From Verrucomicrobiota bacterium (GTDB lineage Bacteria > Verrucomicrobiota > Verrucomicrobiia > Chthoniobacterales > UBA10450): DNA of 7,277 nucleotides. Position 1 is the first letter of the stretch; each line of letters starts with the position of its first letter. Positions 1-5,466 of this stretch are shown here, piece after piece. The stretch lies in the NCBI GenBank assembly GCA_003217965.1, contig QHNB01000194.1, positions 1 through 7,277 on the forward strand, read 5' to 3'. The position numbers and the translations under genes are program-made. The notes below the pieces were generated by a model. That model was not told the origin of the DNA and searched no databases. It was given only the letters and a program-made list of their open reading frames with translations.

Positions 1-110
1 TGATGGTGGATAAACTGTTGCCGCCTCGCTCTGTCGAGGCGCCCGTTGTTGCTGCCGCGTGCCTGCTCGCGAATACTTTAGGAGTGCCCAGCGGCAAACT
101 AGCCGTAAGA
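1..110. other. Downstream flank of the porin gene, no gene recognised
   Basis: This stretch lies beyond the porin stop codon and runs to the window edge. I see no reading frame here with recognisable protein content. An open frame on the plus strand from position 3 continues to 302, but it is antisense to the porin and has no family resemblance. The only structure I can point to is the small hairpin at 22-41, listed separately. Confidence 0.4.
22..41 (-). terminator. Candidate hairpin downstream of the porin
   Basis: CGCCTCG at 22-28 and CGAGGCG at 35-41 form a perfect 7-bp inverted repeat with a 6-nt loop, about 70 nt past the porin stop codon. It could end the porin transcript. There is no clear T-run after it on either strand, so an intrinsic terminator is only a weak possibility. 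Confidence 0.2.
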
Positions 111-1505
111 TTAGAAAATGACCTGCAAGCGAAGCAGCACTTCGTTGAACTGATCATCTCCGAATTGGGGATGCGCCTCGCGAAAATCCGACCAAGTGTG
201 CACGTAATTCGCCATCACTTTGATGCCGTCGCCATAGATGTAGTAATTCAATCCGCCGGTGATGGAATGAATTCCATCGTTGCCAAATTGCCCTGGATTT
301 AAGGCCTCCCATTTCACGACTGCCTGCAGTTTCTTGGGGATGAGGAAATAGCTGCCTTGGATGTACCAGCCACTCGGCTCGAAATCGGCAAACCCAGGCG
401 CTACGCCAGCCACGGTCCGACCGTCGACATCTTCCTGGAAATATTCCCCGATTAAATCGAACGGACCAATGTTAAGCCACGCATCCAAGCTCCACGCCGT
501 CCTTTCATCCGCGCCGGGGAGCGTAAACGGCGAGAGCGAACCGTCCTTATTGACTAATAGGTTCAAAGTTTGGGAGATATTTGTCCCCTTGTCGTCGCGG
601 CTATTGAGGATGTCAGCGCCAAGCTTCAGACTGGAATCCTGTCCGAGGAATTTGCCTTTGAACGGAAGCAATTCCAACCGGCCCACATACATGAAATTGT
701 TATTGTCGTTGACGGTAGTGTTGCGTCCGTTGCCGTTGAAAATGCCCGCATAGTAAGTCAGCAGGTCCTTCTCCTGTGGCCACAAGTTCGTAAACGGCTT
801 GCCCCAGATCTGCACGCCAATCTGACGCTCGGGTGTGATTGCGCCCGTAGGCAGACTGCGCTCGATCGTGAAGAGCAATTGGTCGGGCGTGATCTGTTCC
901 AAACCGAACGGTGCTTTCCATTGGCCCACTTTGATGTTGGCCTCGGGAATGGCGTGCCAGTTGACGAAAATGTCCGTGGCGGAAAAAGCGGTGCGATTGG
1001 ATGAAATGCCATCGCTGTTCTCGAAATCGCCTTCGATTTTAAACTCGAATTGTTCAGCAAAATCGCCGGTCAGGTTGATGCGGGCTCGGCGTAGACGGAA
1101 GCGATCCTTCAGCGCGGTCAAACCAAAGCGCCCTTCGAATGCGGAGACATCACCGTCTTCGAAATTCACCTGGATATAGCCGCCCAGGGTCAGCTTGTAT
1201 TCCGAGCCGCCCGGATGGACATCGACTGGCGGTGGCGGGGGAGCGGTAAAGACCGCTTTGCTTTCGTTTCCGGCCACCGCCTTCTGTTCCGGTCCAGAGA
1301 ACATGGGACGGAACGGACCGCTCTTCGATTTCAGCTCGCGCACTTCTTCTTCCAGCTCGGCGTTGCGTTGTTGCAGTTGACGCACTGCATTTTCCAAATT
1401 TTGCAGCCGCTCCGCCTCGGACGGCGGGTCTGCGGCGCTGAGCGGCAGGGAAATGATCGGCGATCCCAAGAGAATCGCCACTGCGAAAACGATGCGAAAT
1501 TTCAC
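111..1505 (-). CDS. Phosphate-selective porin (OprP/OprO-like) family outer-membrane protein
   Basis: This 464-residue protein is predicted to form an outer-membrane beta-barrel channel. The N-terminus is a typical Sec signal peptide: Lys2 and Arg4, a hydrophobic core at about 5-22, and a likely cleavage in LSA/AD near residue 24-25. It is followed by a short heptad-patterned coiled coil at about 30-60 (L34, L37, V41, L44, L51, V55, L58), as is common in porins of this family, and by a proline-rich linker at about 88-94. The rest alternates amphipathic beta-strands with Gly/Asp/Asn-rich turns, including a KVGQWKAPFG segment characteristic of OprP/OprO-like proteins. The last residue is Phe, as expected for BAM-dependent barrels. 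The start is GTG, chosen because the signal peptide begins there; no strong ribosome site is visible. The family name does not prove phosphate as substrate. It lies 251 bp downstream of nuoI on the same strand and probably has its own promoter. Confidence 0.85.
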   Translation of the reverse strand: MKFRIVFAVAILLGSPIISLPLSAADPPSEAERLQNLENAVRQLQQRNAELEEEVRELKSKSGPFRPMFSGPEQKAVAGNESKAVFTAPPPPPVDVHPGGSEYKLTLGGYIQVNFEDGDVSAFEGRFGLTALKDRFRLRRARINLTGDFAEQFEFKIEGDFENSDGISSNRTAFSATDIFVNWHAIPEANIKVGQWKAPFGLEQITPDQLLFTIERSLPTGAITPERQIGVQIWGKPFTNLWPQEKDLLTYYAGIFNGNGRNTTVNDNNNFMYVGRLELLPFKGKFLGQDSSLKLGADILNSRDDKGTNISQTLNLLVNKDGSLSPFTLPGADERTAWSLDAWLNIGPFDLIGEYFQEDVDGRTVAGVAPGFADFEPSGWYIQGSYFLIPKKLQAVVKWEALNPGQFGNDGIHSITGGLNYYIYGDGIKVMANYVHTWSDFREAHPQFGDDQFNEVLLRLQVIF

Positions 1506-1756
1506 CGTCGAAATTTGTGGTAACGGGTGGTTTGGGCGATTAAGCGCTCCGTGCCCCCAAGAAATAAAGACAAATTCGGAGCAGAAGATTCTTTTTTACC
1601 TCACGGTCTTACGCTTTTGTTAGTCTATTTCTGACTAAATCATTTCGTGGATGACGGTCTCCAGCGTATTCCCTTTTGCGCAGCGCAGCCCCCAAGCGAA
1701 ACGTTTGTGCGCGCCCGCGTTTTTAGCGGCAACCCCGCAGGTATCAACTGCGCCAC
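1506..1756. other. Spacer between nuoI and the porin gene
   Basis: This 251-bp gap separates the nuoI stop codon from the porin start. Frames that cross it show no recognisable protein content. It contains an AT-rich part at about 1560-1640, where a porin promoter would be expected, with the dyad at 1620-1638. The GTTAMA-type arrays that fill the other nuo spacers are absent here, which suggests that the porin is a separate transcription unit. I could not pick out a convincing -35/-10 pair. Confidence 0.35.
1620..1638. promoter_or_regulatory. Small dyad upstream of the porin, possible operator
   Basis: TTAGTC at 1620-1625 and GACTAA at 1633-1638 make a perfect 6-bp inverted repeat with a 7-bp AT-rich spacer, about 115 bp upstream of the porin start. 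The geometry would suit a dimeric regulator, and it could equally be a weak hairpin. A 6-bp dyad can arise by chance, so this is only a candidate. Confidence 0.2.
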
Positions 1757-2380
1757 TTACGATGTCGATGATCGGCTTGTCGCAGACGGCGTTGCCGGTG
1801 TTGGTGGTGCGCTCGACGTGGTCGAAGCAGCCGCTGCCGCGGCCTTCTTTTTCGCCGCCGCTTCAGCCGCTTCGGCGAGCTTTGCATCCACCTCCGCTGC
1901 TTCCATCGGATGAATCTCGTGATAGTAGCTATTTGACTTCGTCAGCTCGTTTTTGCGCATCAGTAACGCGTCGAAGCGTTCGCGTCGACTCAGCTCAAAT
2001 ACCTTGTCCATCTTAATGGCTTCAAACGGGCAAACCTCGACGCAGATCTGGCAACTCATGCAGACTGAGATATCGATATCAAAGACCGCTGGATAGAACT
2101 GCGGCTTGCCCATGTAATCGGGCTTCTTGTCTTCGCTCTTGGTAATGTAGATGCACTGCGGCGGGCATTCCTTCTCGCAGATTTTGCAGGCTACGCAGCG
2201 CAACCCGGCTTCGGCATCATTCCCGTCATAAATTAGAAACGGAAAGTTGCGATAGTTCTCCGGAAGCGGATTGCGTTCCTCCGGATATTGCACGGTAATC
2301 AGGCGATCTTTCTCGAAGTAACTTCCGACAAAGTTCCGCGCGGTGACCGCCATTCCCTTTAATACTCCCGAGCCGATCAT
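1757..2380 (-). CDS. nuoI: NADH-quinone oxidoreductase subunit I (NuoI, two 4Fe-4S clusters)
   Basis: NuoI is the ferredoxin-like peripheral-arm subunit of complex I that carries clusters N6a and N6b and relays electrons to N2 in NuoB. The 207-residue product has both 4Fe-4S motifs: Cys62, 65, 68 and 72-Pro, and Cys107, 110, 113 and 117-Pro. It also has the family's amphipathic N-terminal segment before YPEE. The ATG start is supported by that N-terminal fit; an in-frame stop lies about 60 nt upstream. After about residue 159 the protein runs into a low-complexity tail rich in Ala, Lys, Ser, Thr and Pro, ending near residue 207, which the compact family core does not need. It is the last nuo gene on this strand, separated from nuoD by a small lipoprotein-like gene and by repeat arrays. 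Confidence 0.95.
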   Translation of the reverse strand: MIGSGVLKGMAVTARNFVGSYFEKDRLITVQYPEERNPLPENYRNFPFLIYDGNDAEAGLRCVACKICEKECPPQCIYITKSEDKKPDYMGKPQFYPAVFDIDISVCMSCQICVEVCPFEAIKMDKVFELSRRERFDALLMRKNELTKSNSYYHEIHPMEAAEVDAKLAEAAEAAAKKKAAAAAASTTSSAPPTPATPSATSRSSTS

Positions 2381-2392
2381 CGCTTTGTCACC

Positions 2393-2455
2393 ATTAAACC
2401 GTTGAATCGTTAGAACGTTAAACGGAGGTGAGGATTGTTACAAGAATTACAAAAC
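2393..2455. repeat. Degenerate GTTAMA array upstream of nuoI
   Basis: Four decayed units read rightward on the plus strand at 2393, 2401, 2409 and 2417 (ATTA, GTTG, GTTA, GTTA), spaced exactly 8 bp apart. Two more, GTTACA at 2437 and ATTACA at 2446, are spaced 9 bp apart in the same orientation. These match the left arms of the better preserved elements in this window, but no inverted right arm is visible. The stretch fills most of the gap between the lipoprotein stop and the nuoI start. It looks like the remnant of one or two elements that lost their partner arms. Confidence 0.5.
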
Positions 2456-2477
2456 TATCTCTTTGGGCTGGTTGCAA

Positions 2478-2879
2478 TCAGGGAACGAGCTTATAGGGAG
2501 GAATTTTCTTGAAACGACCCATTGTCTTTCCGCTAGGACGATTCACGTACCAACCTGTTGGCTCAGTCGCCCCGCGCGCGATATAAAGTCCACCTTCATA
2601 CGCGAAAACGGCGACATCATCGACGAGGACTTTGGCCGGAGCTTCGAAATAGTAACCGCCCCGATCTTCGTAAAGCGGACGATATTTTCCTGCGGGAAAT
2701 GTGTCGGTCGCGCTCTGATCGATTACCGTTACCGGGGCGCTTAGCACGATTGCGGAGGCAGGGGGCTTGGACGATATCGGACGGAGCGATGAGTGTTGCC
2801 GAAGGCTACCGCAACCCGCCCCAAGCAGGACGACAAGCACAATCACTGTAATTTCGTCCCATAGAGAGGTGAGCAGCAC
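2478..2879 (-). CDS. Unrecognised small putative lipoprotein
   Basis: I do not recognise this 133-residue protein. The N-terminus has a hydrophobic stretch at about 11-21 followed by GAGC at about residue 23, which resembles a lipobox although the -3 residue is Gly rather than the usual Leu. The mature part would begin Ser/Arg/Pro-rich and then form a compact domain rich in Tyr, Gly and Val (about 60-133), perhaps small beta-strands, ending in a basic KKIPPYKLVP tail. The start is uncertain. The open frame begins at a GTG at 2879 with no visible ribosome site; a GTG nearer the hydrophobic core would give a shorter, more ordinary signal peptide. It lies between nuoD and nuoI in the same orientation, bounded upstream by a GTTAMA inverted element and downstream by a degenerate array. 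Nothing in it resembles a complex I subunit. Confidence 0.6.
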   Translation of the reverse strand: MLLTSLWDEITVIVLVVLLGAGCGSLRQHSSLRPISSKPPASAIVLSAPVTVIDQSATDTFPAGKYRPLYEDRGGYYFEAPAKVLVDDVAVFAYEGGLYIARGATEPTGWYVNRPSGKTMGRFKKIPPYKLVP

Positions 2880-2885
2880 GAAAAG

Positions 2886-2967
2886 GTTAAATTGTTAAAA
2901 CTGTTAAATCGTTAAATGGGCGCAGACCGGAGCCGTTTTAACCTTGTAACTCTTTTAACGTTTTAAC
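2886..2967. repeat. Paired inverted GTTAMA element between nuoD and the lipoprotein gene
   Basis: The left arm has GTTAAA units on the plus strand starting at 2886, 2894, 2903 and 2911. The right arm has the same units on the minus strand, with their G at 2967, 2959, 2950 and 2942. Spacing in both arms is exactly 8, 9 and 8 bp. The two arms can fold into a long imperfect stem around a GC-rich loop of about 17 nt (2918-2934). The right arm overlaps the end of nuoD: the TAA stop of nuoD (2963-2965) is part of its outermost unit. The left arm ends 6 nt from the lipoprotein start. It probably forms an mRNA hairpin within the nuo transcript. Its origin as a non-coding member of a mobile element family is inference. 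Confidence 0.75.
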
Positions 2968-4129
2968 GGTCTACTTCCCCCATCACAATATCTACACTGC
3001 CCAATATCACCATCACGTCGGCAACGGTATGGCCGAGGCAGAGATCTTCCAGGATAGTAAGATTGATGAAACTCGGCGGTCGCACACGGTAACGATAAGG
3101 ATTGCCAGTACCATCACTGATCAAATAGAAGCCGAGCTCTCCCTTCGGGCCTTCGATGCGCCCATATGCTTCACCGACCGGCGGTCGAAAGGCGCGAATC
3201 TTGACCTTCGGATTCATGACCGGACCGGTTGGTATTTGTTCAAAGGCTTGCTGAAGAATTCCGATGCTCTCGCGCATTTCCAGGACGCGCATCATTAGTC
3301 GATCATAGGTGTCGCCATGGTCGCCGAGCGGCACCCGAAACTTAAACCGCGGGTAAATTCCGTAACCATCCACTTTGCGAAGGTCGTAGTTCACGCCGCA
3401 GGCGCGCAACATCGGTCCAGTAATACCGGCATTGATCGCCAGCTCAGCGGATAGCTTGCCCACCTCCTGAGTGCGCGCGATCAGAATTTCATTTGAGACG
3501 ACCAGCTTTTCGAATTCGTCGAGAAAGCGTGGAAAAGCATCGACTACTTTCTTGGCCCGTTCTATCCAGTCCGGTCCGGCATCGACCCGGCACCCGCCGA
3601 AGCGCATGTAGTCACACATCATGCGCGAACCCGAGAGCGACTCGAACAGGTCCAAGATCTTTTCTCGCTCCCGGAATGCGTACATGAGCGGAGTGCCCCA
3701 GGCCCCCATGTCATTGAGAAGAAAACCGAGAAGCGAAGTATGATTTTGAAGTCGGGTTAGTTCGGCCAGGATAACGCGCAAGTATTCGGCGCGTTCCGGA
3801 ACTTCGATCCCGGCGAGTTTTTCAACACTGAGCGCATACGCCCAGTTATTAGTCATCGAGCAGAAGTAATCGAGCCGGTCAGTGTAGGGCATTGAACCGA
3901 GATAGCTGGTATTCTCGCCGATCTTCTCGTGGTTGCGGTGAAGATAACCAAAGACCGGCTTGAGCTTGCGCACAATTTCGCCTTCCAATGCCACGTTCAT
4001 TCGAAACACGCCATGGGTCGAGGGATGCTGTGGCCCCATCGAGACTTCCATCAGTTCGCCCTCGAGCCTTGAACCCATCGTCACTGGCGGCCGCTCAATC
4101 GCTTCCAGTGTTTGGATGGTCGTGGTCAT
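2963..4129 (-). CDS. nuoD: NADH-quinone oxidoreductase subunit D (NuoD, 49-kDa subunit)
   Basis: NuoD forms, with NuoB, the quinone-binding cavity of complex I and is related to the large subunit of NiFe hydrogenases. The 388-residue length is normal for an unfused NuoD. Diagnostic segments are GPQHPSTHG near residue 32, GYLHRNHEKIGE near 61, the YTDRLDY segment near 82, the NDMGAWGTP stretch near 139, RFGGCRVD near 176, and the family C-terminus with the GSVDIVMGEVDR ending. The ATG at 4129 is the first good start; the N-terminus before LEGELMEVSMGPQHP is short and normal. No Shine-Dalgarno is visible, because the 10 nt before the start are followed directly by a GTTAMA array. The stop codon is inside the array at the other end. 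nuoC lies upstream across the 4140-4261 element. Confidence 0.97.
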   Translation of the reverse strand: MTTTIQTLEAIERPPVTMGSRLEGELMEVSMGPQHPSTHGVFRMNVALEGEIVRKLKPVFGYLHRNHEKIGENTSYLGSMPYTDRLDYFCSMTNNWAYALSVEKLAGIEVPERAEYLRVILAELTRLQNHTSLLGFLLNDMGAWGTPLMYAFREREKILDLFESLSGSRMMCDYMRFGGCRVDAGPDWIERAKKVVDAFPRFLDEFEKLVVSNEILIARTQEVGKLSAELAINAGITGPMLRACGVNYDLRKVDGYGIYPRFKFRVPLGDHGDTYDRLMMRVLEMRESIGILQQAFEQIPTGPVMNPKVKIRAFRPPVGEAYGRIEGPKGELGFYLISDGTGNPYRYRVRPPSFINLTILEDLCLGHTVADVMVILGSVDIVMGEVDR

Positions 4130-4139
4130 GGGGCGAAAG

Positions 4140-4261
4140 GTTGAAACGTTAAGAAAGTTAAATTGTTAAAATGGCGGTTAGCGGCTTCGCCGACATGATT
4201 AACATCGAGCTCGGAGAGCTCGATCCAGCTTTTAACGTTGTAACATTTTTAACCATTTAAC
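4140..4261. repeat. Paired inverted GTTAMA element between nuoC and nuoD
   Basis: The left arm units start at 4140 (GTTG), 4148, 4157 and 4165 on the plus strand. The right arm units have their G on the minus strand at 4261, 4253, 4244 and 4236. Both arms show the exact 8, 9, 8 spacing. The interior (about 4173-4229) is itself structured: CGGC-TTC-GCCG at 4182-4192 and a perfect 9-bp hairpin at 4204-4224. The element fills the 135-bp spacer from 3 nt past the nuoC stop to 10 nt before the nuoD start. It would form a branched hairpin in the nuo mRNA, and could affect processing, stability or translation of nuoD. Regulatory action is inference. Confidence 0.75.
4204..4224. other. Perfect hairpin inside the nuoC/nuoD repeat element
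   Basis: ATCGAGCTC at 4204-4212 and GAGCTCGAT at 4216-4224 form a perfect 9-bp stem with a GGA loop. It has no T-run on either side, so it is not a standard terminator. It sits inside the larger inverted element and would be the apex of a multi-stem RNA structure. Confidence 0.6.
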
Positions 4262-4264
4262 TCG

Positions 4265-4936
4265 TCACGGCTGCGCAGTGACATTCTCCGCGCCATCCAG
4301 CTGCGGCCGGGCGGTGTAATGTCGTTTCGCTTTCTCCAGCACATCATCGTGCGGAGTGGGTTCGTATTCGTAATCGTCCGGTTCGCGATAATCTTTCCGC
4401 ATTGGATGATCGACGAACTCGTCCCACATCAAAATGCGCCGCAGATCGGGATGGTTTTCAAAGTGGACGCCGTACAAATCAAAAATCTCGCGCTCTTGAA
4501 ATTCAGCACTGCGGTAGATCGGTGTAAGCGATGGCAGCCGCGCACCCTCAGCCCGGTTTGCCGTCCGCATTCGGATCACCACCGGACCATGCTTGTGCGC
4601 AATCGAGAAAAGATGATAAACCGCTTCGAGATAGCCTGGGACCAATTCTTCCCGCATCTCATCTACTTCCTTTTCTTCGCCATCAATAACTTTCTTTACC
4701 TTGATCGTCTTCTTCACCTTTCGGTCGAGCCAATCGACCCCGGTCACGTTTGAGCAATAATCGAGTCGCAATGTTGGATCATCTCGCAGAAATTTCGCCA
4801 CCGCTGCCGCGTGTTCATTGTCCAGCAGGAGTGAGGGCTGGTTCGCCGGACTTGAATTCGGAATAATTGTGACGCTCGCGCCGGGGACAAACGCTTCGAT
4901 GCGGGCTTTGATGTCGTCCAAGGACTCCAGGGTCAC
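4265..4936 (-). CDS. nuoC: NADH-quinone oxidoreductase subunit C (NuoC, 30-kDa subunit)
   Basis: NuoC is a peripheral-arm scaffold subunit of complex I that packs against NuoD and NuoI. The 223-residue protein carries the family signature at about 147-168: QEREIFDLYGVHFENHPDLR followed by the RIL motif. The DHPMRKDY stretch follows it. The N-terminal alpha/beta domain (residues 1-70) includes the VTGVDW segment. A highly charged insertion of Lys, Glu and Asp lies at about 73-97, between VTGVDWLDR and the EAVYHLFS strand, where many family members have only a short turn. The start is GTG at 4936, because no in-frame ATG occurs until residue 94. The codon directly abuts a GTTAMA array, so there is no Shine-Dalgarno. 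It is separate from nuoD and not fused as in E. coli. Confidence 0.95.
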   Translation of the reverse strand: MTLESLDDIKARIEAFVPGASVTIIPNSSPANQPSLLLDNEHAAAVAKFLRDDPTLRLDYCSNVTGVDWLDRKVKKTIKVKKVIDGEEKEVDEMREELVPGYLEAVYHLFSIAHKHGPVVIRMRTANRAEGARLPSLTPIYRSAEFQEREIFDLYGVHFENHPDLRRILMWDEFVDHPMRKDYREPDDYEYEPTPHDDVLEKAKRHYTARPQLDGAENVTAQP

Positions 4937-4963
4937 GTTACAAGAGTTAAAAAGGTTACAAAG

Positions 4964-5107
4964 TTACAAAAGCGGATCGTCGAGCGGATCCCTGCTTGCT
5001 GAATAGGAATCGTCGGACTCTTGGATGGAAGAGGAACGACTTCGAAGGTAACGCAAATACCCATTAATCAGGATAAGGACGCCTGAAGCTTGCTCTTTCA
5101 GTTTCAC
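4964..5107 (-). pseudogene. Displaced 3' end of the four-helix-bundle gene (frame-shifted part)
   Basis: In the reading frame one base away from the main reading frame, this segment encodes VKLKEQA followed by a GVLILINGYLRYLR stretch. This is the usual last helix of four-helix-bundle (S23/IVS) proteins, which the in-frame ORF lacks. The frame then runs through a Ser/Asp-rich tail to a TAA at 4964-4966, inside the left repeat arm. It has no start codon of its own, and the frame is closed upstream at 5152. Removing one base near 5105-5111 would join it to the upstream part and give a protein of about 164 residues. It is either a real frameshift mutation or a base-calling error. Confidence 0.65.
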
Positions 5108-5459
5108 AACCTTTATCAGCAGGAAGGTAATTCTCGTCTGAACAAATGTTTAGGTCATCGACAAGCTCCTCTAACGAACCGCGCGAGTGCAGAATAAATC
5201 GTATTTGATCAGGGTAATGAAAACGTCCGTGCCCTTCAGCAATGTTATTGGTCAGTGACACGGCGGCACGGCGAATCTGGCTTGCTAGATCGTATTTCTC
5301 AGAGCCGGGCAAGCGGCGTGTTAGCGCGTACATTGCCTTGCGAAATTCGCGCGCTGTCCGGTAAACCCCGAGGTCTTCGAAAGTCTGGAATCCATTTCTA
5401 TCCGAATTCCCGGCATGTTCCCGCTCCGAAGCATTCCCCTTTGTAACGTTGTAACTCAT
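5064..5459 (-). CDS. Four helix bundle protein (23S rRNA intervening-sequence / S23 type), frameshifted
   Basis: This family is a small four-helix bundle of unknown molecular function, encoded within intervening sequences of some 23S rRNA genes and related in fold to the Avd accessory protein of diversity-generating retroelements. Family marks visible here are FEDLGVYRTAREFRK at about 27-41, the SQIRRAAVSLTNNIAEG signature at about 60-76, and the FILHSRGSLEELVDDLNIC helix at about 88-106. I chose the ATG at 5459 because upstream extension to 5600 would overlap nuoB antisense-free but meaningless sequence from another frame, and because the ATG falls just after the nuoB stop. The first eight codons are made of repeat-arm sequence. 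After about Lys116 the frame leaves the family pattern and stops at 131 residues; the missing last helix is in the adjacent frame at 4964-5107. It sits in the nuo gene order without being a complex I subunit. Confidence 0.8.
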   Translation of the reverse strand: MSYNVTKGNASEREHAGNSDRNGFQTFEDLGVYRTAREFRKAMYALTRRLPGSEKYDLASQIRRAAVSLTNNIAEGHGRFHYPDQIRFILHSRGSLEELVDDLNICSDENYLPADKGCETERASFRRPYPD

Positions 5460-5466
5460 GTAACTT

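Noticed and set aside
3..302. Open plus-strand frame at the left edge
   Set aside because: About two thirds of it is antisense to the porin gene, and it shows no family pattern; read as a shadow frame.
570..1179. Several plus-strand open frames across the porin
   Set aside because: They mirror the well-supported porin coding frame and have no recognisable domains.
1690..1740. Possible terminator after nuoI
   Set aside because: Only a 4-bp CCGC/GCGG stem can be formed around a GTTTTTA loop; too weak to call.
2886..2967. Rho-independent terminators as explanation of the intergenic stems
   Set aside because: The arms are AT-rich with repeated mismatches and no GC-rich stem followed by a T-run, and they lie between genes of what should be one transcript.
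4319..4753. 144-residue plus-strand frame opposite nuoC
   Set aside because: It is fully antisense to nuoC, which has clear family motifs.
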